From: Candidatus Gastranaerophilales bacterium
GTDB lineage: Bacteria > Cyanobacteriota > Vampirovibrionia > Gastranaerophilales > Gastranaerophilaceae
Length of the DNA: 12,367 nucleotides
Direction of reading: 5' to 3'
NCBI GenBank assembly: GCA_944323095.1
Contig: CALURE010000036.1
Span: 1 to 12,367 of the forward strand
Part shown: positions 1-6,524 of the stretch, in pieces
How the letters are laid out: each line of letters opens with the position of its first letter
Numbering within the stretch: the stretch's first letter is position 1
Program-made: the position numbers and the translations under genes
The notes under the pieces: model-generated
Seen by the model: only the letters and a program-made list of their open reading frames with translations
Told to the model about the DNA's origin: nothing
The model's database searches: none

Positions 1-696
1 CAGGATGAATTCAAAAAACAGCTAATTAAAAATGCTGACAAAATTGAAAAAGGCGAAGATTTTGAATTCAAAAAAGATAACAAAAATTTGATAGCAGCAG
101 GCGGTGTTGCAGGACTTCTTGGCGCAGCATATATCGGTTTAAGTGTTGCTGTCGGTAAAAAAGCTTTAACAAAATCAGTTGCTAAAGCCGGTGAAGAACT
201 CGGATTTATGGCAAAAATTAAAAACGTATTTGTTGCCATAGGCGAAAGCGGTGTTAAACTGTGGAACTCTATTACAGGAAAAGCTGCTAAAATAAAAGAT
301 AAAGTAACAGGAAAATCTAAAGAACTTCAAAATAAGAGACAGGCAACTTATTCTGTTGGACAGGCAGAAATTGATGCACATAAATACTATGCAAATAATT
401 TTGAAAAACAAAACTTAACATCTTTACAAAGAGATGAAATGATTTCGGATGCCCAAGCTGCATTTAAAGATTATGATCCTGTGAAATTTAAAAAATCAAA
501 AGTTCTTGAAAATGCAGGTTTAACTGAAGAACAATATGCTGCGGTTAAAGAATATGCAAATTCCGGTAAAAATGCCAAACTGACTCAAAAACGTAAAGAA
601 GTTTTACCTCATTGGCTACAAGACAAAGAATCTTGCCAGAGATATACAAATATGTTAGAAGCTAAATTCGATAAAATTGATAAACAATTTGCATAA
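1..696 (+). CDS. Unrecognised protein, 5' end outside window, one hydrophobic segment
   Basis: The frame is open from base 1 to a TAA at 694-696, giving 231 visible residues, so the true start lies to the left. A TTG at 88 could act as a start, but it lacks a convincing SD and the frame upstream of it is coding-like (rich in K, E and D), so I treat the gene as 5'-partial. About 30 residues in there is a Gly/Ala-rich hydrophobic stretch (AAGGVAGLLGAAYIGLSVAV) that could be a membrane segment or an amphipathic helix. The rest is highly charged, Lys-rich and apparently helical, with no motif I recognise. Function is unknown. The gene is followed by a strong intrinsic terminator, so it is transcriptionally separate from pheT. 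Confidence 0.7.
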   Translation, partial: QDEFKKQLIKNADKIEKGEDFEFKKDNKNLIAAGGVAGLLGAAYIGLSVAVGKKALTKSVAKAGEELGFMAKIKNVFVAIGESGVKLWNSITGKAAKIKDKVTGKSKELQNKRQATYSVGQAEIDAHKYYANNFEKQNLTSLQRDEMISDAQAAFKDYDPVKFKKSKVLENAGLTEEQYAAVKEYANSGKNAKLTQKRKEVLPHWLQDKESCQRYTNMLEAKFDKIDKQFA

Positions 697-730
697 TAAT
701 ACTAATCAGTTTAAAATTTACACATAAATA

Positions 731-761
731 AAATCACCTCCAAAATAGGGGGTGATTTTTT
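731..761 (+). terminator. Rho-independent terminator after the first gene
   Basis: The 11-bp stem AAATCACCTCC (731-741) pairs with GGGGGTGATTT (748-758) through one G-U pair. The loop is six bases (AAAATA) and a T-run covers 756-761. It lies 35 bases after the stop codon of the upstream gene and ahead of the pheT promoter region. Confidence 0.85.
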
Positions 762-768
762 ATTTGGT

Positions 769-798
769 TTGTTATAAAATTTTGGTATAGATTATTAT
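769..798 (+). promoter_or_regulatory. Candidate sigma-70 promoter of pheT
   Basis: TTGTTA (769-774) and TATTAT (793-798) are separated by 18 bases and lie just downstream of a terminator, so pheT needs its own promoter here. The predicted start is around 805, which would leave a very short leader next to the SD (AGAGGGA, 802-808). The match is moderate and other AT-rich hexamers nearby are possible. Confidence 0.4.
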
Positions 799-817
799 GT
801 AAGAGGGAATTAGAAAT

Positions 818-3286
818 ATGCAAGTATCATTAAACTGGTTAAACGAATTTGTTGATTTATCGGATATAGAAGTTGAAGAGATTGCCCATGAACTTACTAT
901 GAGCGGTTTGGAGGTTGAAGCTGTAGAAGAGGTAAAACCTCAATTTACAAATATAAAAACAGTAAAAATCGAAAAAATAGACAATCACCCGAATTCCGAT
1001 CATCTTCATCTTGTTACGGTAAATACAGGCGAAGGTTTGAAAACTGTAGTTTGCGGAGCACAAAATATCAAAGAAGATCAGATTGTTCCTTATGCTTCAG
1101 TTGGTTCTAAAGTTCTTGACAGGAAAACCGGCGAAATGTTTACTTTAACACCTGCAGTCATAAGAGGTTTGGAATCTCAGGGGATGCTCTGTTCTGATGA
1201 TGAACTCGGTGTTTCTGAACGCGGATATCAGGAAGAAGACGGTATTTTGATTTTGAATAGAATTTTCCCTGATGTAAAAATCGGTGAAGATGTTGAAAAA
1301 GTTCTGGGCTTTGATAAAGATTATATTCTTGATGTCGCACCCACGGCAAACAGAGGAGATCAAATGTCTGTTATCGGAATTGCAAGAGAATTGAGTGCAA
1401 TTTTCGATAAACCTTTAAAATTTTCACCTCTTGAATGTACAAGAGATTTGTCAACTGATGAATTTAAAGTTGAAATTATTGATAACGATGTGTGCAAATA
1501 CTATTCTCTCGGCATTTTAAAGAATATAAAAATTAAACCTTCCCCTGACTGGATGCAAAAAAGACTTATTGCATCAGGGGTTCGTGCAATAAACAATGCC
1601 GTTGATATTACAAATTACGTAATGCTGGAATACGGGACACCTTTCCATGCATTCGATATGGACAAACTAAACGGGTATATCTGCATAAGACGTGCCAAAG
1701 AAGGCGAAAAAATAGTTACTTTGGACGGTACCGAAAGAGAATTAACGCATGACAGCGTTTTAATTGCCGATAAAGAAAAAGGTGTTTGTCTTGCCGGTGT
1801 TTTCGGCGGCGAAAATTCCGAAATTGATGAAAATACAAAAAATGTTGCGCTGGAAGCTGCATTTTTCCCTTCTGTAACTACAAGAAAATCTTCAAGAAGT
1901 GTAGGCTACCGCTCGGAAGCTTCTGCCAGATTTGAACGCGGTGTTGATATAGAAGCTGTTAAACCTGCTTTAATGCGTGCAATGCAGCTTTTCACTGAAC
2001 TTGCGGATGCCGAAATTGAAGGAGTTGTAGAAGCCGGCAAAAATGAACTTGAACCAATCGAAATAACTCTAAGATATGCACAGATAAAAAGAATTTTGGG
2101 ATGCGAAATCGCTCCCGACAAATGTATTTCTATTCTTGAAAAATTAGGATTTAAAAAACTCGGCGGGAACGAGCTGGCTGCAAAATTTCTTGTTCCTTCT
2201 TTCAGAGCAGGTGATGTTACAAGAGAAATTGATTTGATTGAAGAAATTGCAAGAATTAACGGCTATGATAAAATTACCACTACGTTGCCGAATAAAAACA
2301 GCACACCTGACATTTCTCTCGAAGAAAAAGTTATAAAAAAAGTAAATGAATTGATGCTCTCAGCAGGGCTTGACGAAATTATAACAACATCTTTAATCGG
2401 CAAACCTCTGTTGGATAAATATATGCAGACTTATGATGATGCAAAATCCGTCAAAGTTTTAAATTCAGCAAGCGATGAAAGCACAATGCTCAGACAAAAT
2501 ATGGCCGGGAGTGTTCTAAATTGTTTGAAATACAATTACGACAACGGTCAAAAAACTCTCTGGGCTTATGAAATCGGTAAAACATACAAGATTACGGCTC
2601 CTTCTGATGAAAAAAATACAGGAGTTAAAGAAACAAGAGTTCTTGCAGGAGTTTTAACAGGTGAGATTGAAAACTCTAAATGGCAGATTAAATCCCATAC
2701 TGATTTTTATTCGCTTAAAGGTATTATTGAACAGTTGTTTGATGAACTGGGTGTTACAAAGCGAATTAAATTAACTCCATGCGAAGATGTGGATTACATG
2801 CACCCTTACAGAAGCGCAAAAGTCAATATTCTGGGTAAAAATCTTACTAATATAGGTTATTTCGGACAAATTCATCCGCTGTTGAAAGATAAGATGAAAA
2901 TCAAAGGTCAGGATGTATTCATTTTTGAAATTGACCTTGATGAAATTATCTCAATTATTAAAGAACACACTGTAAGATATAAAAAACTCCCTCAGTTCCC
3001 TGAAGTTCGCCGTGATATCGCATTTGTAATCAATGAGGAAGTAAATTTTGAAGATATTCAGCGTGTTATAAAGGGCGCTGTTCAGCAGAATATTTTCAAA
3101 GGCAGTGAAGTGTTTGACGTTTATCAGGGCGATAACATTGAAAAAGGCTTCAAAAGTCTTGCATTTCGTATAAAAATGCAGGATGAAAACGCGACATTGA
3201 CAGATGAAGTTATAGAACATCAGATGAACAATGTCCGTGCAAAACTTCAAAAAACTTATGCGGAAATCAGTTTCCGCGGAGCGTAG
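818..3286 (+). CDS. pheT: Phenylalanyl-tRNA synthetase beta subunit
   Basis: This is the beta chain of the cytoplasmic alpha2-beta2 enzyme that charges tRNA-Phe. The 822 residues match the usual bacterial length of about 800. In order, I see an N-terminal tRNA-binding OB-fold (about residues 40-150, with HPNSDHLHLVTVNTG and the VVCGAQN motif). Next come the B3/B4 editing region (about 210-400, with AINNAVDITNYVMLEYGTP and HAFD) and a B5 domain with the EIDLIEEIARINGYDKI signature. A catalytic-like core follows, then the C-terminal ferredoxin-fold anticodon-binding domain (about 725-822, opening with LPQFPEVRRDIAFV). The ATG at 818 follows AGAGGGA with good spacing. pheS is not adjacent: upstream is a terminated, unrelated gene. 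The catalytic alpha chain must therefore be encoded elsewhere, as in cyanobacteria, where pheS and pheT are usually unlinked. Confidence 0.98.
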   Translation: MQVSLNWLNEFVDLSDIEVEEIAHELTMSGLEVEAVEEVKPQFTNIKTVKIEKIDNHPNSDHLHLVTVNTGEGLKTVVCGAQNIKEDQIVPYASVGSKVLDRKTGEMFTLTPAVIRGLESQGMLCSDDELGVSERGYQEEDGILILNRIFPDVKIGEDVEKVLGFDKDYILDVAPTANRGDQMSVIGIARELSAIFDKPLKFSPLECTRDLSTDEFKVEIIDNDVCKYYSLGILKNIKIKPSPDWMQKRLIASGVRAINNAVDITNYVMLEYGTPFHAFDMDKLNGYICIRRAKEGEKIVTLDGTERELTHDSVLIADKEKGVCLAGVFGGENSEIDENTKNVALEAAFFPSVTTRKSSRSVGYRSEASARFERGVDIEAVKPALMRAMQLFTELADAEIEGVVEAGKNELEPIEITLRYAQIKRILGCEIAPDKCISILEKLGFKKLGGNELAAKFLVPSFRAGDVTREIDLIEEIARINGYDKITTTLPNKNSTPDISLEEKVIKKVNELMLSAGLDEIITTSLIGKPLLDKYMQTYDDAKSVKVLNSASDESTMLRQNMAGSVLNCLKYNYDNGQKTLWAYEIGKTYKITAPSDEKNTGVKETRVLAGVLTGEIENSKWQIKSHTDFYSLKGIIEQLFDELGVTKRIKLTPCEDVDYMHPYRSAKVNILGKNLTNIGYFGQIHPLLKDKMKIKGQDVFIFEIDLDEIISIIKEHTVRYKKLPQFPEVRRDIAFVINEEVNFEDIQRVIKGAVQQNIFKGSEVFDVYQGDNIEKGFKSLAFRIKMQDENATLTDEVIEHQMNNVRAKLQKTYAEISFRGA

Positions 3287-3293
3287 CCGCTCC
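3261..3293 (+). other. Two tandem hairpins over the pheT stop codon
   Basis: CGGAAA/TTTCCG (3261-3276, loop TCAG) is followed directly by GGAGCG/CGCTCC (3278-3293, loop TAGC, which contains the stop codon). No T-run follows, so this is not a standard intrinsic terminator. It may stabilise the 3' end or be a remnant of a GC-rich repeat. The GC-rich patch stands out in this AT-rich DNA. Confidence 0.45.
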
Positions 3294-3428
3294 ACCCGCC
3301 ACATAGGCTTTACTTAACTTGTACAAAAGGTGAAAAGGTGTGGGTGGATATATTAATAAAGTAAAACAATAATATTGCCTTTCTTGTGAAATGGAAGGAA
3401 ATCGCGCAAGCGGTGGAGGGATTTTAAC
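3287..3428 (+). promoter_or_regulatory. GC-patched leader that could pair with the next gene's SD
   Basis: CTCCACCCGC (3290-3299) can pair with GCGGTGGAG (3410-3418, one bulged C), which covers part of the SD of the downstream gene. The overlapping TCCACCC (3291-3297) can instead pair with GGGTGGA (3342-3348), so the two pairings exclude each other. This could be a translation-control switch or chance among G/C patches. I found no clear promoter hexamers with standard spacing. Confidence 0.25.
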
Positions 3429-4076
3429 ATGAAAAAATTCTTTTTGATAATAGCAATAATATTACTGGCATCTTTACAGGGATTTTGCATTGAAAATGTA
3501 GTCCCTCAATACGTTAGTGTTGAGCAGACAAACACATTAGGGCTTTATCAGGCGCCGAGTGAAATTGCCCTGTATAAAGAACCTTACGAAACCTCAAACA
3601 TAGTACACAGCATAAGCTGGATAGGCAATAAAATTTTTCCTGATAGTGTGAAACCAGAGGATTTGTTTGTTGTATTTATCCCCTCAAAAAATTTGGGACT
3701 TCTTGCCGTAACTGATGAAACAGAAGATTGGGTTCAGGTGATATACAACAATGCCACAGGTGCAAAAGGCTGGATAAAAAAAGATGATCCATATAGATTT
3801 TCTACCTGGGTAATGTTTTATAATATGTACGGGAGAAAATACGGTTTGAATTTGTTAAAAGAAGCACCTGCAGAAGCAAAAGATCTCCATGTTTCGACTG
3901 ACGATAAGTCTCAAATTGTTGCAACAATTAATATGCCGCAAAAAATTAATCTGAATGTTATACGCGGAAACTGGGCACTTGTGAGTGTTTTTGATATTGA
4001 CAGAACCCCGAAAACCGGCTATGTAAGATGGCGCTCAGATAACGGTGTAAAATATTATTTCCCTGCGATTAAGTAG
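3429..4076 (+). CDS. Exported SH3-like domain protein
   Basis: The 215-residue product begins with a clear signal peptide: a Lys-Lys N-terminus, then the hydrophobic core FFLIIAIILLASLQGF and a likely cleavage site near Cys19. The mature part is beta-rich. It contains two stretches that look like bacterial SH3 repeats: about 35-120 (LYKEPYETSNIV, then DWVQVIYNNATGAKGWIKKD) and about 140-205 (LLKEAPAEAKD, then NWALVSVFDIDRTPKTGYVR). The pattern short-peptide ... W-V-V ... G-W-I/G-Y-V is typical of SH3b-type folds in cell-envelope proteins. Such domains often bind peptidoglycan or accessory proteins; the ligand here is unknown. The ATG at 3429 follows GGAGGG (3415-3420) with an 8-base gap. No catalytic domain is fused, so a binding or structural envelope role is most likely. 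Confidence 0.75.
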   Translation: MKKFFLIIAIILLASLQGFCIENVVPQYVSVEQTNTLGLYQAPSEIALYKEPYETSNIVHSISWIGNKIFPDSVKPEDLFVVFIPSKNLGLLAVTDETEDWVQVIYNNATGAKGWIKKDDPYRFSTWVMFYNMYGRKYGLNLLKEAPAEAKDLHVSTDDKSQIVATINMPQKINLNVIRGNWALVSVFDIDRTPKTGYVRWRSDNGVKYYFPAIK

Positions 4077-4081
4077 TACAC

Positions 4082-4112
4082 TTGACAAAATTACATAAAT
4101 AGTAAATAATAT
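4082..4112 (+). promoter_or_regulatory. Promoter of the plus-strand small RNA
   Basis: A perfect TTGACA (4082-4087) is followed at 17 bases by AATAAT (4105-4110), or at 19 bases by TAATAT (4107-4112). With AATAAT, the predicted start falls on the A of ACAGGGT at 4117. The promoter starts only five bases after the preceding stop codon, and no ORF follows, which points to a non-coding transcript. Confidence 0.6.
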
Positions 4113-4116
4113 ATGT

Positions 4117-4198
4117 ACAGGGTGGCAGCTTGCCAAGCTTGCCGACAGCTCTGTAGAAGGCTAACGGTTCTTATCTGTTCAGGTAAGAGCCGTTTTTT
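4117..4198 (+). ncRNA. Candidate small antisense RNA
   Basis: The unit of about 82 bases is bounded by a TTGACA promoter and an intrinsic terminator, and has no credible ORF. The 5' half is self-complementary: ACAG (4117-4120) pairs with CTGT (4151-4154), enclosing the hairpin TGGCA-GCT-TGCCA and a short AGCT/AGCT stem. The 3' half is the terminator hairpin. Its last 28 bases (4171-4198) are complementary to the 3' end of a tiny hydrophobic ORF on the opposite strand, so it could be the RNA antitoxin of a type I system. Alternatively the region is just a long 3' UTR of the SH3-like gene. I match it to no named RNA family. Confidence 0.5.
4163..4198 (+). terminator. Rho-independent terminator of the small RNA
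   Basis: The 14-bp stem AACGGTTCTTATCT (4163-4176) pairs with AGGTAAGAGCCGTT (4181-4194) with two G-U pairs. The tetraloop is GTTC and the T-run is 4193-4198. The stem includes the stop codon and last codons of the opposing small ORF. Confidence 0.85.
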
Positions 4199-4251
4199 AA
4201 TACAAATAAAATCATAAAAATTAGTAATAAACTAATATTGAATTTATCCAT
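4171..4251 (-). CDS. Tiny hydrophobic peptide, type I toxin-like
   Basis: On the minus strand an ATG (4251-4249) opens a 26-codon ORF ending in TAA (4173-4171). It is preceded by AAAGGGGG, a near-ideal SD with five bases of spacing (TCGAT). The peptide starts MDKFNI, has a membrane-spanning core (SLLLIFMILFVL) and ends in a polar tail (KNGSYLNR). Size, single hydrophobic helix and polar C-terminus resemble type I toxins such as Ibs or Fst, although no specific family can be assigned. The leader is long and can fold, and a terminated small RNA runs antisense to its 3' end. The strong SD and the arrangement are the main evidence that it is translated. AT-rich DNA can produce such short hydrophobic ORFs by chance. 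Confidence 0.45.
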   Translation of the reverse strand: MDKFNISLLLIFMILFVLKNGSYLNR

Positions 4252-4340
4252 ATCGACCCCCTTTCTAGTCGGGAACCACCCGAAGGCTACATAATTGTTG
4301 TAGGTTGTTCCGTTTCGAAAAGAGCTGTCTTTTACCCTGT
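4252..4340 (-). promoter_or_regulatory. Structured leader of the tiny peptide mRNA
   Basis: Read on the minus strand, GGAACaACC pairs with GGTgGTTCC (one mismatch). The pair encloses TACA/TGTA and a CC-UUCG-GG tetraloop. Next to it, CGAC pairs with GTCG around the SD run AAAGGGGG, which could limit ribosome access. Folded leaders of this kind are typical of type I toxin mRNAs. The pairing was judged by eye. Confidence 0.4.
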
Positions 4341-4346
4341 GCGATT

Positions 4347-4375
4347 ATATTATCACAATCCTGTCTGTTTGTCGA
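4347..4375 (-). promoter_or_regulatory. Promoter for the tiny peptide mRNA
   Basis: On the minus strand TCGACA (4375-4370) and TAATAT (4352-4347) are 17 bases apart. The predicted start is the A at 4340, seven bases downstream of the -10, which begins ACAGGGT. The plus-strand small RNA is predicted to begin with the same seven bases. Confidence 0.5.
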
Positions 4376-4398
4376 TTTATAAGAGCCGCTCTCCTTAT

Positions 4399-4460
4399 GT
4401 CATCCTAAACTTGTTTCAGCTTCTAACAATGCTAAGATTCCGAAACAAGTTCGGTATGAC
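4399..4460. repeat. 62-base imperfect palindromic repeat element
   Basis: The left arm GTCATCCTAAACTTGTTTCA and the right arm TGAAACAAGTT-type complement (ending TTCGGTATGAC) form a stem of about 26 bp with roughly six mismatches around a central spacer. The core AACTTGTTTC / GAAACAAGTT pairs perfectly. Related GTCAT-CTGAACTTGTTTCAG palindromes occur as dispersed intergenic repeats in many bacteria, so this is probably one copy of a repeat family. It has no coding capacity and lies between the tiny-peptide promoter and the transporter promoter. Confidence 0.7.
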
Positions 4461-4529
4461 ATTATGCCTGTTTTTCAGGATATATGGTGTAAACTGCGAT
4501 ATAAGTTCCAAATTTTTATACTATTTTTC

Positions 4530-4558
4530 TTGATTTTTTCCGTATATTAATATACGAT
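4530..4558 (+). promoter_or_regulatory. Promoter with overlapping 16-base operator-like palindrome
   Basis: CGTATATTAATATACG (4541-4556) is a perfect inverted repeat without spacer. It sits between TTGATT (4530-4535) and TACGAT (4553-4558, 17-base gap), covering the spacer and most of the -10. A protein bound here would block the polymerase, so it may be the operator of a dimeric repressor controlling the EamA gene. No regulator gene is in the window. Confidence 0.4.
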
Positions 4559-4579
4559 TTTATTTACGAGGAGAAAGCT

Positions 4580-5458
4580 TTGAAAAGACGTGCAATCGGT
4601 ATTATAAACGGAGCAATTGCATCTGCAAGCTACGGTACTAATCCGCTATTCGGTCTGCCTTTATACATGGCCGGAATAGGGGTGAATTCCGTACTTTTTT
4701 ACAGGTATGTTATAGCGGTTATAATATACGGTTTGTGGCTGAAATTTGTCAAAAAGATTTCATTGCATATTACTAAAAAAGAATTTTTTCCGCTTTTTAT
4801 AATGGGTTTATTTTTCTCGCTTTCATCTTTAACTCTTTTTGAAGCTTTTAAATATATAGAAGCAGGAATTGCCTGTACGATTCTTTTTATTTATCCCGTG
4901 CTGGTTGCAATAATAATGGCCGTATTTTTTAAGGAAAAACTCACCAGAAGAGTAGTATTTGCAATCTTTGTAACCTCAATAGGAATACTATCGCTTTATA
5001 CCGGCAAACCAGGTGCAGGTTTAAATCTTAAAGGGGTAGGAATTGTTCTTTTATCAGCTCTTATGTATGCGCTTTACATTGTCGGAATAAAAAAAATCGG
5101 AGCATTGAGACATATTCACAGAGGCAAAATGAGCTTTTATGTAATGTTTTTCGGGCTGATTGTTTATATTTACAATCTTAAATTCTGCACTCAATTACAA
5201 ATGCTGCATAAACCTGTGTTGTGGGCTTATGCATTAGGGCTTGCTATGTTTCCGACAATTATTTCACTTGAGACAATTAATGTGTCAATAAAGCTTGCTG
5301 GCCCCACAACAACTGCAATACTCGGAGCTTTAGAACCTTTAACTGCAATATTTTTCGGAGTCCTTCTGTTTAATGAACAGTTAACGTTCAGAATTACGGC
5401 AGGTGTTATTCTGGTGTTGTTCGGAGTTTTTATGATAGTGTTAAGAAAAGATAAGTGA
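4580..5458 (+). CDS. EamA/DMT-superfamily transporter
   Basis: This 292-residue membrane protein has about ten hydrophobic segments and the length and two-fold repeat layout of the drug/metabolite transporter family. The first EamA domain spans about 5-140 (with ASASYGTNPLFGLPLY, EAFKYIEAGIACTILFIYPV and FFKEKLTRRVV). The second spans about 150-290 (with ALMYALYIVGIKKIG, then AGPTTTAILGALEPLTAIFFG and LFNEQLTFR). The P-V-F-F-K-E-K-L and E-P-L-T-A-I-F-F-G motifs are characteristic. Substrate cannot be read from sequence; relatives move metabolites or amino acids. The TTG at 4580 is preferred because AGGAGA (4569-4574) is five bases upstream. It ends 64 bases before pseB, so it could lie in the same transcript, but its own promoter/operator region suggests separate control. 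Confidence 0.85.
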   Translation: MKRRAIGIINGAIASASYGTNPLFGLPLYMAGIGVNSVLFYRYVIAVIIYGLWLKFVKKISLHITKKEFFPLFIMGLFFSLSSLTLFEAFKYIEAGIACTILFIYPVLVAIIMAVFFKEKLTRRVVFAIFVTSIGILSLYTGKPGAGLNLKGVGIVLLSALMYALYIVGIKKIGALRHIHRGKMSFYVMFFGLIVYIYNLKFCTQLQMLHKPVLWAYALGLAMFPTIISLETINVSIKLAGPTTTAILGALEPLTAIFFGVLLFNEQLTFRITAGVILVLFGVFMIVLRKDK

Positions 5459-5522
5459 AAATTTCATCTACTTTATTGTTTGTGATAAGATTTATACGTA
5501 AATAATAAGAAACAGGAGATTT

Positions 5523-6524
5523 ATGTTAAACAATAAAACAATTTTGGTAACCGGCGGTACAGGAAGTTTTGGAAAGAAGTTTATAAAAACGGTTTTTGAA
5601 AAATATCCGGATATCAAAAAAGTTATTGTCTTTTCGAGGGATGAATACAAGCAGTTTGTAATGGCAAATATGCCCGAGTTTTTGCCATATAAAGAAAAAC
5701 TAAGATTTTTTATCGGGGATGTAAGGGATAAAGAAAGATTATACAGAGCTTTCGACGGTGTAGATTACGTAATTCATGCCGCTGCATTAAAACAGGTTCC
5801 GGCATGTGAGTACAATCCTTTTGAAGCTGTTAAAACAAATATTATGGGTGCTCAAAATATTATAGAGGCTTCAATTGATATGAAAATAAAAAAAGTTGTT
5901 GCATTGTCAACCGATAAAGCCTGCGCTCCGATAAATTTGTACGGAGCAACCAAATTATGCTCTGATAAGCTATTCATTGCCGGTAACTGTTATTGCGGCA
6001 CCAAAGAGACAAAATTCGCAGTTGTCAGATACGGAAATGTTGCAGGTTCAAGAGGATCTGTTATTCCGTTTTTCCAAAAACTTGTATCTGAAGGAGCAAA
6101 AGAACTTCCTATTACAGATTTGAGAATGACACGTTTCTGGCTGAAATTAGAGCAGGCTGTAGAAATGGTTCTTGAAGCACTGGAAACTATGCATGGCGGT
6201 GAACTTTACGTTAAAAAAATTCCATCTATGAGAATGCCTGACCTTGCAAAAGCTATTGCTCCTGATTTAAAGATAAAAGAAGTCGGGATTAGACCGGGAG
6301 AAAAAATTCATGAGCAGATGATAACAAGAGAAGATGCTCCAAATACCATAGAATTCAAAGATTTTTATATTGTACTACCTCAAATAGAGATGGAAAACAA
6401 AAATATTGAAGAATATTATCCGTCTGCCAAAAAAGTTTCTGCTGATTTTGAATACAATTCCGGCAACAATGACAGATGGCTCACTATTGATGATATGAGA
6501 AAGCTGATAAATGAAATTTCTTAA
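5523..6524 (+). CDS. pseB: UDP-GlcNAc 4,6-dehydratase (inverting)
   Basis: This enzyme converts UDP-GlcNAc to the 4-keto-6-deoxy-L-arabino-hexulose form, the first step of pseudaminic-acid-type sugar synthesis. It is an extended short-chain dehydrogenase of 333 residues, normal for PseB/FlaA1. The Rossmann motif is TGGTGSFG (10-17), followed by FSRDEYKQ (37-44), GDVRD (65-69) and HAAALKQVPACEYNP (85-99). The catalytic residues T130-D131-K132 and Y140-x3-K144 match the Asp, Lys and Tyr used by the inverting dehydratases. The ATG follows AGGAGA (5514-5519). A TTGTTT/TAAATA pair (5476-5504) is a weak promoter candidate. The stop codon overlaps by four bases that of the oppositely oriented acetyltransferase. 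The gene lacks the membrane domain of the larger FlaA1/CapD-type dehydratases. Confidence 0.92.
   Translation: MLNNKTILVTGGTGSFGKKFIKTVFEKYPDIKKVIVFSRDEYKQFVMANMPEFLPYKEKLRFFIGDVRDKERLYRAFDGVDYVIHAAALKQVPACEYNPFEAVKTNIMGAQNIIEASIDMKIKKVVALSTDKACAPINLYGATKLCSDKLFIAGNCYCGTKETKFAVVRYGNVAGSRGSVIPFFQKLVSEGAKELPITDLRMTRFWLKLEQAVEMVLEALETMHGGELYVKKIPSMRMPDLAKAIAPDLKIKEVGIRPGEKIHEQMITREDAPNTIEFKDFYIVLPQIEMENKNIEEYYPSAKKVSADFEYNSGNNDRWLTIDDMRKLINEIS

Noticed and set aside
2951..3304. A 117-codon minus-strand frame over the 3' end of pheT
   Set aside because: It is fully explained by the complement of the conserved pheT C-terminal domain, has no SD, and yields an AT-driven Phe/Ile-rich sequence.
4339..4533. 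A 64-codon open frame on the plus strand
   Set aside because: It runs straight through the minus-strand promoter and the 62-base palindrome, has no SD, and its translation has no protein-like pattern beyond what the palindrome imposes.
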